From assembly GCA_009760855.2 (NCBI GenBank), contig WPIO01000008.1, positions 4,306,501 through 4,370,500 of the forward strand: a stretch of DNA of 64,000 bases, read 5' to 3'. Positions 1 to 10,145 of this stretch are shown piece by piece (within the stretch, counting starts at the first letter, position 1; every line of letters starts with the position of its first letter). The position numbers and the translations under genes are program-made. The DNA is from Cristatella mucedo. Taxonomy: Eukaryota; Bryozoa; Phylactolaemata; Cristatellidae. A model generated the notes under the pieces. That model had not been told where the DNA came from. It searched no databases and was given only the letters and a program-made list of their open reading frames with translations.

Positions 1-32
<32 letters not shown>

Positions 33-70
33 CTCTCTCTTTCTCTCTCTTTTTCTCTCTTTCCCTCTCC

Positions 71-104
<34 letters not shown>

Positions 105-187
105 TTTCCTCTCTTTCTCTCTCTCTCTCTCTTTCTCACTCTCTCTCTCTCTCTCTCTTTCTCACTCTCTCTCTCTCCCTCTCTCTC
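1..187. repeat. (CT)n microsatellite, imperfect
   Basis: Almost pure CT dinucleotides with scattered T-runs and single-base interruptions, starting at the window edge, so the true length is unknown. It lies in the intron of the myosin gene that runs off the left end. No coding meaning. Confidence 0.97.
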
Positions 188-1224
188 AGCTACCAGGTCC
201 ACCACGCCTGAGCGCCCGATTATCTAGCCGGACCGTGCATGAATAGCAGCACCTCAAGACAGCAGGACAGTCAATACAACAGCGACTATAGGCCGCGACT
301 TGCTAGTCCCCTGCTCGTTCTAGACAATGAAACCTGTGTCCGATTTGTGTTCTCTAATGTCGTCCGGTCTCCTGCTGCCTGCCGATTTCGTTACTTTCTT
401 TCTGGTGTACTTTGCTTATGCCCTTTTGCTCCTTATTTTCTTGAATGTTCGTCCACCTAAATCCGCCAAGCTTTTCGTACGTTTTTCTCGCGTTAGATCA
501 AGGCAGAAGGAAATGCATTTTTAAGGACACGCCTGCCCTTATAGCTGCATATAGGTGCACATGATTTGCTGCAATTTCCGGCACCAGGATTTAAAAAATC
601 ACCTTGCAAACCATGCAGGCTTCCTCTGACGAGTGTGCATACGCTCAAAGCTGGAAGAAAAGTATTTCTAAAGCCAACTTGGTGCTTCTACTCACACTTG
701 GGCCACTGCAGCATAGCCTGGGGCAGGAAGCGAGGACTTGCTCGCCGTTAGTTTGCAACAGGGGCCGCTGCAAAAAGTGCCGAGCAGCCTTGCAGTAGCC
801 AGCTGGGACTACACCCCCCTGTCTTGGTAAGGAGAATCAGAAACGAATAGCCACTTTAAAGTCCTCAAGACTTGGCTAATTCAATTTGAATTGCCCGGCC
901 AGCTGAGCCCTGACAAGTTTTAGAAACTTTCTATAGATCCTATCCCGACAAAGATGGTGCAGCTTACCACTACCACGTCAGCGGTGGGTCAAACAAATAC
1001 ACGCGAAAGAAAAGGCAGATGGAGAGGAGCCAAGAGCCACCGCTACTGGCATAGCACAATGCCGCCGCCCTGTCTTTTGCCTGAGTGGAGCTTGGAGGTT
1101 CTGGTTCCGAGGTTCTTCACAGCCCTGAACGAGAGTCGGTCTAGGGGCGAGCTTCGAGCAGCAGGTACAGTTCACATCAAGCTTCCGACGAGGGCCATGA
1201 ACAAATTGGCATTAAGTTCAACAC
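188..1224. other. Intronic DNA, nothing recognised
   Basis: Unique-looking sequence in the large myosin intron downstream of the exon ending at 4271. Short frames on both strands show no family resemblance, no flanking splice signals that I trust and no repeat structure. Confidence 0.6.
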
Positions 1225-1264
1225 TAGTTTTTACGGATTCGACGAGTTATTGCAATCCACTCTA

Positions 1265-1785
1265 TTTAGGCTACAATCAACCGGCATTAGCGGTGCCGAG
1301 CTCAAATATTCTGGGCGGATATTGTAGTACACCTTCGATTTGATCTTTCCAACAAATTTCAAGTCGTGCGATTGTGCACTTATGCAAATGAGCTGCAACT
1401 CGGGAGGCCTATGCCACAATCCACTTTAGGGCGCTTCAAATCCACCAAAAATCAGCTCGAAAAGCTCTAAAAAGTTTGGAATATCTAACCAAGCTACGTG
1501 TAAAATGTACCCAGAAAAGTTTGCGCAATTCTGCTCATGCGTTCTCACGAAGTTCACTGAAATCGGATTGCAGCAGCACAGGCCAATAATGCTTTTTCCC
1601 GGAATCCACTGAATTCAACCAAACAAATTATTTTCGAAATTATTTTTCGAAAAACTCTTTTTTTATTACATATAACTGTACACTCTGCAGCAATTGTACT
1701 AAAAAATGTCAATTGCATTAGCACGACCATTCTCGTGCAATGCACTACAATCAACTGCAATAGACTGGGCTAATACCGCAATCTA
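1265..1785 (+). repeat. Left inverted arm of the foldback element
   Basis: Matches the reverse complement of 2805-3325 over its whole length with scattered substitutions. Shared landmarks include TTTAGGCTACA at the outer end, the block around GAGCTCAAATATT, and CAATTGTACTAA near the inner end. Confidence 0.8.
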
Positions 1786-2804
1786 CAGCAATCCGATGCA
1801 AAATGCCCCGAAAGTTGTCCCAATGCTTCAATACTCCAATTTTGAATGCATATTACAAAGCACGCTGTATAAAGTGCAACCACGTCGTTTCAATCAATTT
1901 TGCTCGTACAATATCGGGAAATGAATGGCAATCCAGGGCAACGGCTAGCTTGAAGCACCAATCCACTAGACTCCGTGGCAAATCAACAACAAATTAGCTT
2001 CGCGAAGTTAAAATTACCATTGCATTTAACATTTCATGGTGCTCAAAATGAAACCGCAGAATTGTCAAGCTATTTTCCACGTTAATTGTCAACGACGAAC
2101 GGCAATTGACAGCAAGGGCAGGGGCCAATACTTACAATGTCCTTAGGCAAATTGACTAGAAATCGGCTGCTCGAAGCTGCAATTTTAACTCCACGTAACA
2201 ATCTCAGTTCTATTGGACAACTTTCAACCCACTACGTGCCTTCAACCTCAGGTACTGCATAGCAATCGGCGGTAATGGCCCGGCCAAATACGGCAATCCA
2301 TTATGATCCATTGAAAATCACCAGAAAGTGGCTGGGCCTAGATCAAATTTGTATTGCTTGTCACTGTATTTATGGTGCAATGAAATCCTTTCTAGCAATT
2401 GCGAACGCACAATTGCCAGCAATAAATGGCAATCGACAGCAATGCCCATGGCCATAACTCTAACCTGTGGCCAATCGACGAGAAATTGACAGTGCTAAGC
2501 TCCTATTGTCATTGCATATAATATTTCGCAGCATTGGAAGTAAAACCAAGGCATTTTCAAGCTGCTTTGCTCTTTAACTGTCAGCAATGCACGGCAATTG
2601 ACAGCATGGTCGGGGGGCCAGTACAGCAGTCGACAAGATTGGCTTTGCAAAACTGCATGGCAATCGACGGTAATGGCCCGGCTTGGATTGCAATATTGAT
2701 ATTACATCAGGTATTATATCGCACTTAAGTGTGGTGCTAGAGCTCGGCGAAATCTATTTCTAGTCGGTCATTTTCTGGTAGATGTGGTGGATAGGAGTGG
2801 TTTG

Positions 2805-3325
2805 CAATATTGACCCAGGCTATTGCAGTTGATTGCAGTACATTGCACGAGAACGGCCGTGCTAATGCAAGTGACATTTCTTAGTACAATTGCCGCAGAA
2901 TGTACAGTTATATGCTCTACCGTTATATGCAATACAAAAAGGAGCTTTTTGAACAGGATTTCTTTCGTTTCTCGTTCGAATGTAGTGGATTCCGGGAAAA
3001 AGCATTATTGGTCCGGGCCGCTGCAATCTTATTTCAGTGGACTTCGTGAGAACGCGAGCAGAGTTTCGCAAACTTTTCTGGGTGCATTTTACACATAGCT
3101 TGGTTAGATATTCCAAACTTCTTGGAGCTTTTCGAGCTGATTTGTGGTGGATTTGAAGCACCCTAAAGTGAATTGTGGCATAGGCCTCCCGAGTTGCAGC
3201 TCATTTGCATAAGTGCACAATCGCACGACTTGAAATTTGTTGGAAAGATCAAATCGAAGGTGTACAACAATATCTGCCCAATATTTGAGCTCGGCAATGC
3301 CAATGTCCGGTCGACTGTAGCCTAA
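2805..3325 (-). repeat. Right inverted arm of the foldback element
   Basis: Reverse complement of the left arm at 1265-1785. Small frames called here on both strands are artefacts of the repeat. Confidence 0.8.
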
Positions 3326-3517
3326 AAAGGATGGTTTGTGGGGGATCCCACTTACTTATCGAACCTGTTTTACAAGTCTACACTGGATCGGTGTGCACGC
3401 ATTTCGGTTTGCACCTTTAACTTGCCACCGAAGTCGCCGAGCACCGACGAAAACCTAGAGCACTTGCCGGTGGCAGTGCACCGAGTTCAGGTAGTGTATA
3501 GGCGTGGGTAGGTGTAA

Positions 3518-3521
<4 letters not shown>

Positions 3522-3614
<93 letters not shown>

Positions 3615-3735
3615 CATATATATATGTTCATATATATATGTTCATATATATATGTTCATATATATATGTTCATATATATATGTTCATATATATATATATG
3701 TTCATATATATATATATATGTTCATATATATATAT
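3522..3735. repeat. (TA)n array followed by a 14-18 bp minisatellite
   Basis: About 90 bp of uninterrupted TA (3522-3611) is followed by about eight units of ATATATATGTTCAT. The first units are 14 bp and the last two are expanded to 18 bp by extra TA steps. The minisatellite looks like a TA array with a regularly inserted GTTC. The Tyr-Ile open frames across it are translation artefacts. Confidence 0.95.
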
Positions 3736-4270
3736 CTCTCTCATGGCATGCAAAAGCTGCTCTTGCAAGCAGCCGCTTGCAGAAAACATCAGTTGAATAC
3801 TTCGACATGCATTTTTTACTTCAATAGACTAATTTGAAATTAAATCGCGGTCGGTCTTCCAAACCCACTTCCCGTTGGATCACAGCTAGACCAAAGGACT
3901 TGAAAAAAGGCATCTTAATGTGAGGGTGCCCATAAAGGGGAGTTTAACTAAAAACAAAAAGAGCTCAGATGCAGCGAATTGTGCCATTAATAATAAGAGA
4001 GGGTGTCTCAGAGAAAGATTCCTACAAAAGTGGGGTGGCTCCTCACAAATCGGACACGGGAACAGCCACTGAGATTCGGCAGGATATGCTGAACACTCCA
4101 AGCCTTCCAGCTGCTGCTAGTCCTACTCGCAGCATTCAGTCTATAAGATGAGCAACAGTCGAGATTGCACCGACTTGCTGCTGAGCTTCAGCGCCCCCTG
4201 CGAGTGGCTCAAAGTGCTGAGACACGTCTAGCAGCACAGCTTCGGAGGGAGACTCGGACAGGAAGCTTAC
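3736..4270. other. Intronic DNA of the myosin gene
   Basis: This lies immediately downstream (minus sense) of the exon ending at 4271. No further motor exon is visible here or in the rest of the left flank. The next exon, normally starting GELEQQLLQANP in this family, must lie beyond position 1, so this intron exceeds 4.2 kb. Confidence 0.65.
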
Positions 4271-4475
4271 TTGCTGCACGTTTGCTGCTGCTGCTGCTGC
4301 TACTCCCGACCCCGGTGCAGGCGCAGCTGCTCCTCCTCCTCCTCCTCCTCCGGTGGCTGCTCCGCCTACTGCTGCCGCCGCCGCACCGCGGCTGCTCTTG
4401 AGCGATGCTGCCACGTAGGCCAGATACTGAATCACTTTCTTGGTGTTCTCGGTTTTTCCGGCGCCTGACTCGCCC
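4271..4475 (-). CDS. MYH9/10: Non-muscle myosin II heavy chain, P-loop and loop 1 exon
   Basis: Encodes residues 179-246 of the heavy chain, starting with the last base of a Thr codon and ending in phase 0. It opens with the Walker A loop GESGAGKT and continues [17 protein letters not shown], as in animal myosin II. Acceptor TGCAG precedes 4475 and donor GTAAGC follows 4271. After VAAS come 44 residues made mostly of Ala and Gly (including runs of seven Gly and six Ala) up to NVQQ. Vertebrate non-muscle myosin II has about seven residues there before the next exon. This is loop 1 at the 25/50 kDa junction, which is known to tune ADP release and is alternatively spliced in NMIIB. The exon belongs to a cytoplasmic actin motor acting in cytokinesis and cortical contraction. 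The family call is secure. The role of the insert is unknown. Confidence 0.93.
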
Positions 4476-4685
4476 CTGCAGCAGAGAGGGAGAAAGGCAG
4501 TGCACTAGAGCCTCGACCGAGCAAGAAGCGAGCAGCTGCCGCTCCGGCTTCCGGTTTCCGGCTCTCTTCGCTCAGCACGACTCCGCCTCAGCGCTGGTGG
4601 GACGGATTGGATAACCGGCTCGAGCCGACAGCAGCAAACCGAGCAGCAGCAGCAGTGCTTCGGGGCCGCGCGGCGACCTACTTAC

Positions 4686-4713
4686 GTGCACAGGATGGAC
4701 TGGTCTTCCTTTT
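4686..4713 (-). CDS. MYH9/10: Non-muscle myosin II heavy chain, 28-nt microexon
   Basis: Twenty-eight bases between acceptor TTGTAG and donor GTAAGT encode EKEDQSILCT with split codons at both ends (2 nt in, 2 nt out). It joins the G left by the exon ending at 9690 and the G opening the exon at 4475, giving [21 protein letters not shown]. Vertebrate myosin II genes, as I recall, carry a 28-nt exon at the same place (DREDQSILCT), so exon size and phase look ancestral. The change of DRED to EKED is conservative. The exon is too short for an ORF search and is found only through phase and homology. Confidence 0.92.
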
Positions 4714-5144
4714 CTACAACATCAAAATCGAGATCAATGAATGAAAACGAGAGGTGGGCTGCATGCAGACGAGACGAAACGGTTCTCGCACTTAAACTCG
4801 AGCAACGTTCACGATCACAATGTGCGAAAATTGTTTTCGGTGGCTCTTGTCATCTCCGTCAGCCTTTGCTGGCAGCCGGACAAGGAGCTTCAAGCACGGC
4901 AGCCGAGAGCGTGCTTTGAGGGGAGCCGCTATGTGCGAGCCTCAACGAGCTGTCAACGCTGGCTGGCTGCCTGGTTGGCTGCAGATGCAAACGTATGCAT
5001 GCAAAGAACGCACCATTCTTGCAGCAGGGTTTTTTCTTCGCTTTCTTTTTTGTGGGCAAGTCGGATTCGGGGGTATGCCACACCCAGAATAATTCTTGAA
5101 CGAGCATTCCTGCCTGCGACCTTCCATTTCGAGCCGATCACAAA

Positions 5145-5185
5145 TAATAATAATAATGCACTTGATAAAGCGCCTTCAGAGAACT

Positions 5186-5282
<97 letters not shown>

Positions 5283-5290
5283 GAAAGCAA
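5145..5290 (-). mobile_element. LINE 3' end with an expanded (CT)n array
   Basis: On the minus strand this is the 3' end of the common LINE of this window. The plus strand reads (AAT)n, GCACTTGATAAAGCGCC, TTCAGAGAACTCAATCTCTC. The CTCTCTC of the tail has expanded to about 93 bp of pure CT (5188-5280). The normal continuation TAGGCGCTTTA is lost. Located in the myosin intron between 4713 and 9690. Confidence 0.8.
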
Positions 5291-6225
5291 GACTATAAGC
5301 ACTCTGCATGAAATCCCAAACTTCAATTAAGCACCTCTTAGCACTCCGAAAACTATCCACATGCTTTCTTACGAGCGATTTAGTGACACGTCCCGGTTTA
5401 TTTATGACAGGCCACCAGGGTAGAGATAACAGCATGGTAAACAGGAGGGGGCCTCGAAGCGACCGTCCGGACCCATGCACCCGGTGACTCCTAATGATAC
5501 CTCTTATCAGATCCTGTCCTGCCTGCCCACTCAGCTGGTATCGAGATCATATATGCTTATATGACCTTTATCTCACACGAAAAGGTATCTGCTTAGCTTT
5601 TCGACTGCTGTGCTCTCGCCTGATGATCTCACCCGTACCCGGTCGGGATCGGCAACAACCCAAGAGCAGATCTTAGAACTAGTTTTCCAAATCGATTTAG
5701 CCTCTATTGGGCAATTTACTCGTCCGGCATGCCCCTGCCAGCTGTCAACGACCGATCTGGCCAGGACAAAACCACCCGGACAAAAGTCTTATGCTGCCAT
5801 CCAGGCCACGGGAACATCAGACTTGTCCTGTTTGCCTCACGAGCGCAGGTAAGCAGAATAAAGAGAAGGGAAGAACCTAGAAAAAAGAGTGACTGACATG
5901 ACCTTGAATTCGATACGTTGCTCGATGTGGGGGCCAGTGAGGGCCGGTGCCAATTGGTACAATGTGGCAGTGTCAGCAGCAGCTGTGAAGCTACGACGGA
6001 CAAGCCTAGCTGCCAAGTCTTGCACAGATTTGCCTAACCTTTGCACCAACCGTACCACCATGCTCAAAATTCATTGGATAAGCTTACTTCCTAAGGTGGC
6101 TTTCTTGAGAGTCCAAAAATAAAGCAGGCTCTGCACAGGCACACCTTCAACACACTCTGAAGGCAGTGCATTATACCGGCGGCTGACCGGCTGGTCAAAA
6201 GATATATGTATACACACACATGTAC

Positions 6226-6229
<4 letters not shown>
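5291..6229. other. Intronic DNA, mostly unrecognised
   Basis: Part of the myosin intron. Minus-strand frames around 5716-6067 resemble degraded LINE reverse-transcriptase C-terminal sequence (for example LVQRLGKSVQDLAARLVRRSF, similar in order to the intact copy at 7651), so much of 5830-6070 is probably an old LINE copy. No gene is supported. Confidence 0.45.
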
Positions 6230-6268
<39 letters not shown>

Positions 6269-6273
6269 TGTGT
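6230..6273. repeat. (TG)n microsatellite
   Basis: TG dinucleotides with one TC interruption near the right end. Next to it, at 6283, is a reverse-oriented SINE tail. Confidence 0.95.
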
Positions 6274-6282
6274 GTAATTATT

Positions 6283-6424
6283 ATTTATCTATAATTCATT
6301 TGTATAGTGCCAAAAGAGAACTTAATCTCTCCCTATGCTCTTTACTTATGCCGAAGGGCTTGAGCTCAAGGCCATAGTTGTTAGTGGCTAGCACCGTACC
6401 TCATGAGCCAAACCAGGTCCCACA
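6283..6424 (-). mobile_element. tRNA-derived SINE, minus strand, degraded
   Basis: Reads AATTCATTTGTATAGTGCC and AGAACTTAATCTCT on the plus strand, the reverse complement of the tail of the SINEs at 18672 and 47249. A decayed box region follows, ending near 6424 (CATGAGCCAAACCAGG). This family ends in the same hairpin-like tail as the LINE. Confidence 0.7.
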
Positions 6425-6750
6425 ACGAATTGCATGGTGGCCAGCACTGTGTGTATGCATGTGTGCTGCATGTTGGCAGATGGCAGAAGCAAGCTCTGAC
6501 AAGGCGCTGACACCACGGTGCCGGGAGGTGGCGAGAGTTCGAATCACGTGACCACGTGTGAGTGCTGAACAATGGCGAAGTGAAAATGAGTAAGAATCTT
6601 GACAGATTGAAGAAATCGCCTAGAAGCAGAAGGTGACCCCGAGCTGTGCAGATTTAGACCGGAAGCCATATTACAGTGTAGGGTCGACTACTAACCCCAT
6701 TAAGGTCGACCATCTACCCTAGCTAACTTCCAAAAAATACTTTGGTGGCA

Positions 6751-6915
6751 ACCCGTCCTGATTTGACACACGGGTTAAGTGCTCGCCTTTAAAGACCGAG
6801 GTCAAAGTGAATACATTTGACGACCGAAGTCGTGGGCTCGAGCCCGGCGGCATATGTGAAGCGCCTGGTTAGAGAGATTAAGCTCTCTTACGGCGCCATA
6901 CAAATGAATTATTGT
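6751..6915 (+). mobile_element. tRNA-derived SINE, plus strand
   Basis: The tRNA-like head contains GGGTTAAGTGCTCGCC (box A side) and GTGGGCTCGAGCCC (box B side). A linker follows, then the tail GCGCCTGGTTAGAGAGATTAA, ending CGGCGCCATACAAATGAATTA. The tail mirrors the LINE 3' end. Confidence 0.8.
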
Positions 6916-7650
6916 ACGTGTCCACGAGTGCTCTCAGTCAACTACCATCGACTGATGTTGCAAAGAAGAAAGGCAGCTAAGACTGGATCCAGTGTCCAAA
7001 CTCTCTTTACACAGAAGGCAGTGAATCAAACTGCAACCACTCACATCGACTTTGGAATGAGACCTCGTTTGTTATTATATCAGGCCTCACTTGATCGATA
7101 AGGTCTCAAAGCCTAAGCAGCAATTAGCCTTGGTTATCTGATCAGGTGTAGGTGCGAGTGCAACCATTACTGGTGCTTGTGAGATAAGGCTTATCGAAGC
7201 GACATTCGACCGTTATGATGATGACGAATACTGCCGCCGCTGACCAGCCGGAATTCCAGGCTGAATGGGCTGAAGGTTTAGCGGAGGGGCTCCGATGTCA
7301 CGATCACTAGCAGCCAGCGGCGTGGAGCCTTCAAGCAGTCTACGCCGCTGCGACCTACATATGATGCTGCCGAACTGAGTGCAGCGACGAGCTGACAAAG
7401 CTGGCTGCGACAAAAGAAGCCCGATGGACAGACAAGAAGTATGCAGCATGTGCCACTGCGCTCCAACGGGATTTCATGCGGGGGGGGGGGCAGCTAGCAA
7501 GGCTGACTGACAGAAGTCAGTGCATACAGCCAAAGCCGACCCGAGCTCTGTCGGTTCGGCGATCGTCAGGGCAATATGAAAGCGTCTGGCTGGCTTGCGA
7601 CTCTCTGTACTGCTGGGTTTTTCTTAGATGGCCCGTTCTAGACGATTTGG
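6916..7650. other. Intronic DNA, nothing recognised
   Basis: No conserved coding segment or repeat that I can name. The frames are short and overlap on both strands. A run of ten G lies at about 7481-7490. Confidence 0.5.
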
Positions 7651-8409
7651 GTGTGTTTAGACAAGGATACCACGTCCAAGTTGGTCCATGCATTCGTGAC
7701 ATCCCGTCTCGACTTCTGCAACTCAGTGCTTACTGGCCTGCCGGCATGTGTGATCAGGCGATTGCTGCTGGTGCAAAACTCGGCAGCTAGGCTTGTCTGT
7801 CGTGAGCGTCGCAGTTGCCATATTACTCCACTTCTCGCCGACCTGCACTGGCTACCAGTGAGGCAACGGATTGACTTCAAGGTTTTGTCGCTCACTTTTA
7901 GGTCTCTTCATTCTATGGCTCCAGCCTATCTTCCAGATATACTCCCCCAACAGGCCAAGCATCGTACCACCCGCTTTTCGGAATACAACAGTTTACCACT
8001 ACCTCGTACAAACCTGAAATCCTTTGGAGACCGTGCATTCAGCTCGTATGCTCCCAAAGCCTGGAATTCCCTCCCGACCTGCATCAGAACATCCCATGAC
8101 CTGACCACATTTAAAAATAACTTAAAAACACACTTATTTAGGACAACATTTAGTGGGTCCCTGTGATTCGTCCTTGATGTGCTTATGCAAGCTGACACTG
8201 TGCATGCTGCCACTAACCACATTTGCATGCTGACCCTGTGCATGTCACCCCTAACCATGTTATTCATTTTGTTTGTTTTTCAAGCATGATTTTACTTACT
8301 ATTCAATTGCATATCACTTTGCAGCAAATGTAAAGCGCCTAGAAAGAGATTAAGTTCTCTGAGGGCACTTTATCAAGTGCAATATTATTATTATTATTAT
8401 TATTATTAG
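7651..8409 (+). mobile_element. L2/CR1-like LINE, 5'-truncated, RT C-terminus plus 3' UTR
   Basis: An open frame (7651-8166) encodes the C-terminal part of a non-LTR reverse transcriptase. It includes SRLDFCNSVLTGLP, LVQNSAARLV, LHWLPVRQRIDFKVLSLTF, TNLKSFGDRAFSSYAPKAWN and a terminal LKTHLF, in the order usual for L2/CR1/Jockey-type elements. A stop at 8164-8166 is followed by a roughly 215 bp 3' UTR with repeated CCCTGTGCATGTCACCCC-type segments, a hairpin AAAGCGCC...GGGC(A)CTTTA and an (ATT)n tail ending at 8409. The 5' end is missing, as expected from truncated target-primed insertion. This is the best preserved copy of the main LINE family here and lies antisense in the myosin intron. 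Confidence 0.9.
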
Positions 8410-9689
8410 ACAAAAATGCAGCCTAACAAGGATGAGAAGCTGAAAAGGCTTAGGATCGGTGGTATGTATGGCACAACCAGACACTAAAACCGTCACGAAA
8501 CCAGGCAGCACTGTGGTCTCAAGTCTGCTATAAGATCACGGGCATGTGGTCTTACGGGGCTGCTGCTGGATTATGGCTCTACGGGTTTATGGTTTATTGA
8601 GGGTTACGGTTTGATGAGTTAATGTTATATGTAGGATGCGTTTATTGGAACTTTCGGAGACGGGAGGGGGGGGAGTGCAAACTCAGACGCAGGAGAGAAC
8701 GGTCATGAGCCGTCGTGCTGCGAGCCAAAATACCCAGTTGCTCTCGGACAATCGGTGCTTCCATACCGTCGCTCGCTTGCTGTCGGGGCGTCTAAATGCT
8801 AAATACACGTTTGCACGCTGCAAGCAAGCCGTGGACTTCCGTGCGACTGCAGATGTCGACTGAAGAATCGCTGACTAAATTGAAGAGAGGCAGGGGGCAG
8901 CCATTTCGGATGCAGCAACAGGGCCTCGGCCAACAGACGGCCGCGAAAACGCTATCGTAGCGCTACAAATTGGCTTGACAGGCAATCAATGGCTCCACGC
9001 CTGGGCAAGGGGCCGACGTGTCAACCGCGATAAAAAAAAACACAGCAAACTGCAATATCGTGGCCCTCGCTACGATCGCCGAGCAAGAGGAAACTAAGCT
9101 GGCTGCAAGGAACACTACTGGCGCCACTCTTTTACACCACCACCACCCCATCACCAGCCCCACTAGTGTACGAAACGAACGTGAACCCCGCCAGCCACGG
9201 GAAGGCAAGGGAAGAATGTATCGTCAGAGGCGCTTCCGTCTGCCGCGAAGGAAGAGACCCAAGTCAGGAAGCTAGCGCTCGGCTCAGCTAGCCTTGGCGA
9301 GCTGCACGCAACAGAGAGCTTCCCGGCGGCCGCCGCCGCCGATTCGACTGCCGATTGGCTACGGCTAAATGATTCATGCGGCGGGGTTCGCAGGGAATAG
9401 GACAAACCGGACGCGAGCTTCAGCAGCTCACTTCCGGCTAAAAGCCGAAAGGCGGAGCGGCCTGAGCCCGCCTGGCGAAAGAAAGTGTTTGCCTGGACGC
9501 GGCCGCCTGCTGCGCCTTAAAACCGTCTTGAGAAGCAGCTTTAACGCTCGGCTTAGTGGCCGTGTAAATACTGTGACTAACGCTATGGGTCAGCAGCGCG
9601 GGCGACTTCCACGTAATTGTACCGAACAATGCGGGCGGCGCTCGACGAAGACGTACGCACGACGGTCGGGCAGCCTCTCTTTCGCTCAC
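8410..9689. other. Intronic DNA between LINE copy and myosin exon 3
   Basis: No gene recognised. CpG content rises from about 9200 toward the exons at 9690-10493. Frames called on the plus strand over 9369-9818 are antisense to the myosin exon or GC-rich noise. Confidence 0.5.
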
Positions 9690-9846
9690 CTTGCAACATG
9701 CGCCGATAGGCGGCGTCGGCCAAGCAGTAGACGTGCGGCGGCACTTCATGTCGCTTCTTTCCCTTGTATAGTTCGACCACTCTTTCCGTGTAAATTGGCA
9801 GCCTCTTGTACGGGTTGACGACCACGCAAAACAGACCCGAGTAGGT
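9690..9846 (-). CDS. MYH9/10: Non-muscle myosin II heavy chain, motor exon 3
   Basis: Encodes 52 residues plus one base, starting [19 protein letters not shown] and ending YRRMLQ-G. It carries the NPYK nucleotide-binding (purine loop) motif and the [11 protein letters not shown] segment typical of animal myosin II. Acceptor TTTGCAG precedes 9846 and donor GTGAGC follows 9690. The length of 157 nt equals what I recall for the corresponding vertebrate exon. The upstream intron is only 299 nt; the downstream intron is about 5 kb and full of repeats. [13 protein letters not shown] is a little more divergent than the usual YAITDTAYRSMLQ. Confidence 0.95.
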
Positions 9847-10145
9847 CTGCAAACGCGATAGGCACGCGCGCCGCTTGCACGCACTCTCTGACAGCGAGCG
9901 CCCTTCGCCGCTAGCGCGGTCTCGACGAGCGGGGAGACGGAGCGCACGCCCGCGCGCTTCGTCTTCCCGCTCGTCGAGCCCGTTCGCTTCCTGGCGACCG
10001 AGGCTCGGTGAGAGCGAAGCGGGAGGTACGGCGGGCGGTGGCGACGCCAAGGCAGTGTGGGCTCGAGATCGGCCGTCCGCCGTAAAATGGCGAGACTGGG
10101 CCACAGGGGTACGGCGGGACGGCGCGCGCGCGCGCACGCACTTAC

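Larger units (their letters stand above)
1225..3390. mobile_element. Inverted-repeat (foldback-like) DNA element, about 2.1 kb
   Basis: Sequence from about 1265 to 1785 reappears as its reverse complement at about 2805-3325, so the element has inverted arms of roughly 520 bp. Weaker similarity extends outward to about 1225 and 3390. The interior (1786-2804) has no transposase frame. Instead it carries repeated motifs of the form GGCAATYGACRGYAA near 2101, 2262, 2428, 2593 and 2659. Long inverted ends, repetitive interior and no protein fit a non-autonomous class II (MITE or foldback) element. The superfamily is not determinable, because I cannot fix the exact termini or a target-site duplication. 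It sits in a myosin intron. Confidence 0.75.

Noticed and set aside
3504-3837. Plus frames rich in Tyr-Ile
   Set aside because: Produced by the TA array and its minisatellite.
4741-5480. Ser-Leu and Arg-Glu repeat frames on both strands
   Set aside because: Read-through of the (CT)n array inside a LINE tail.
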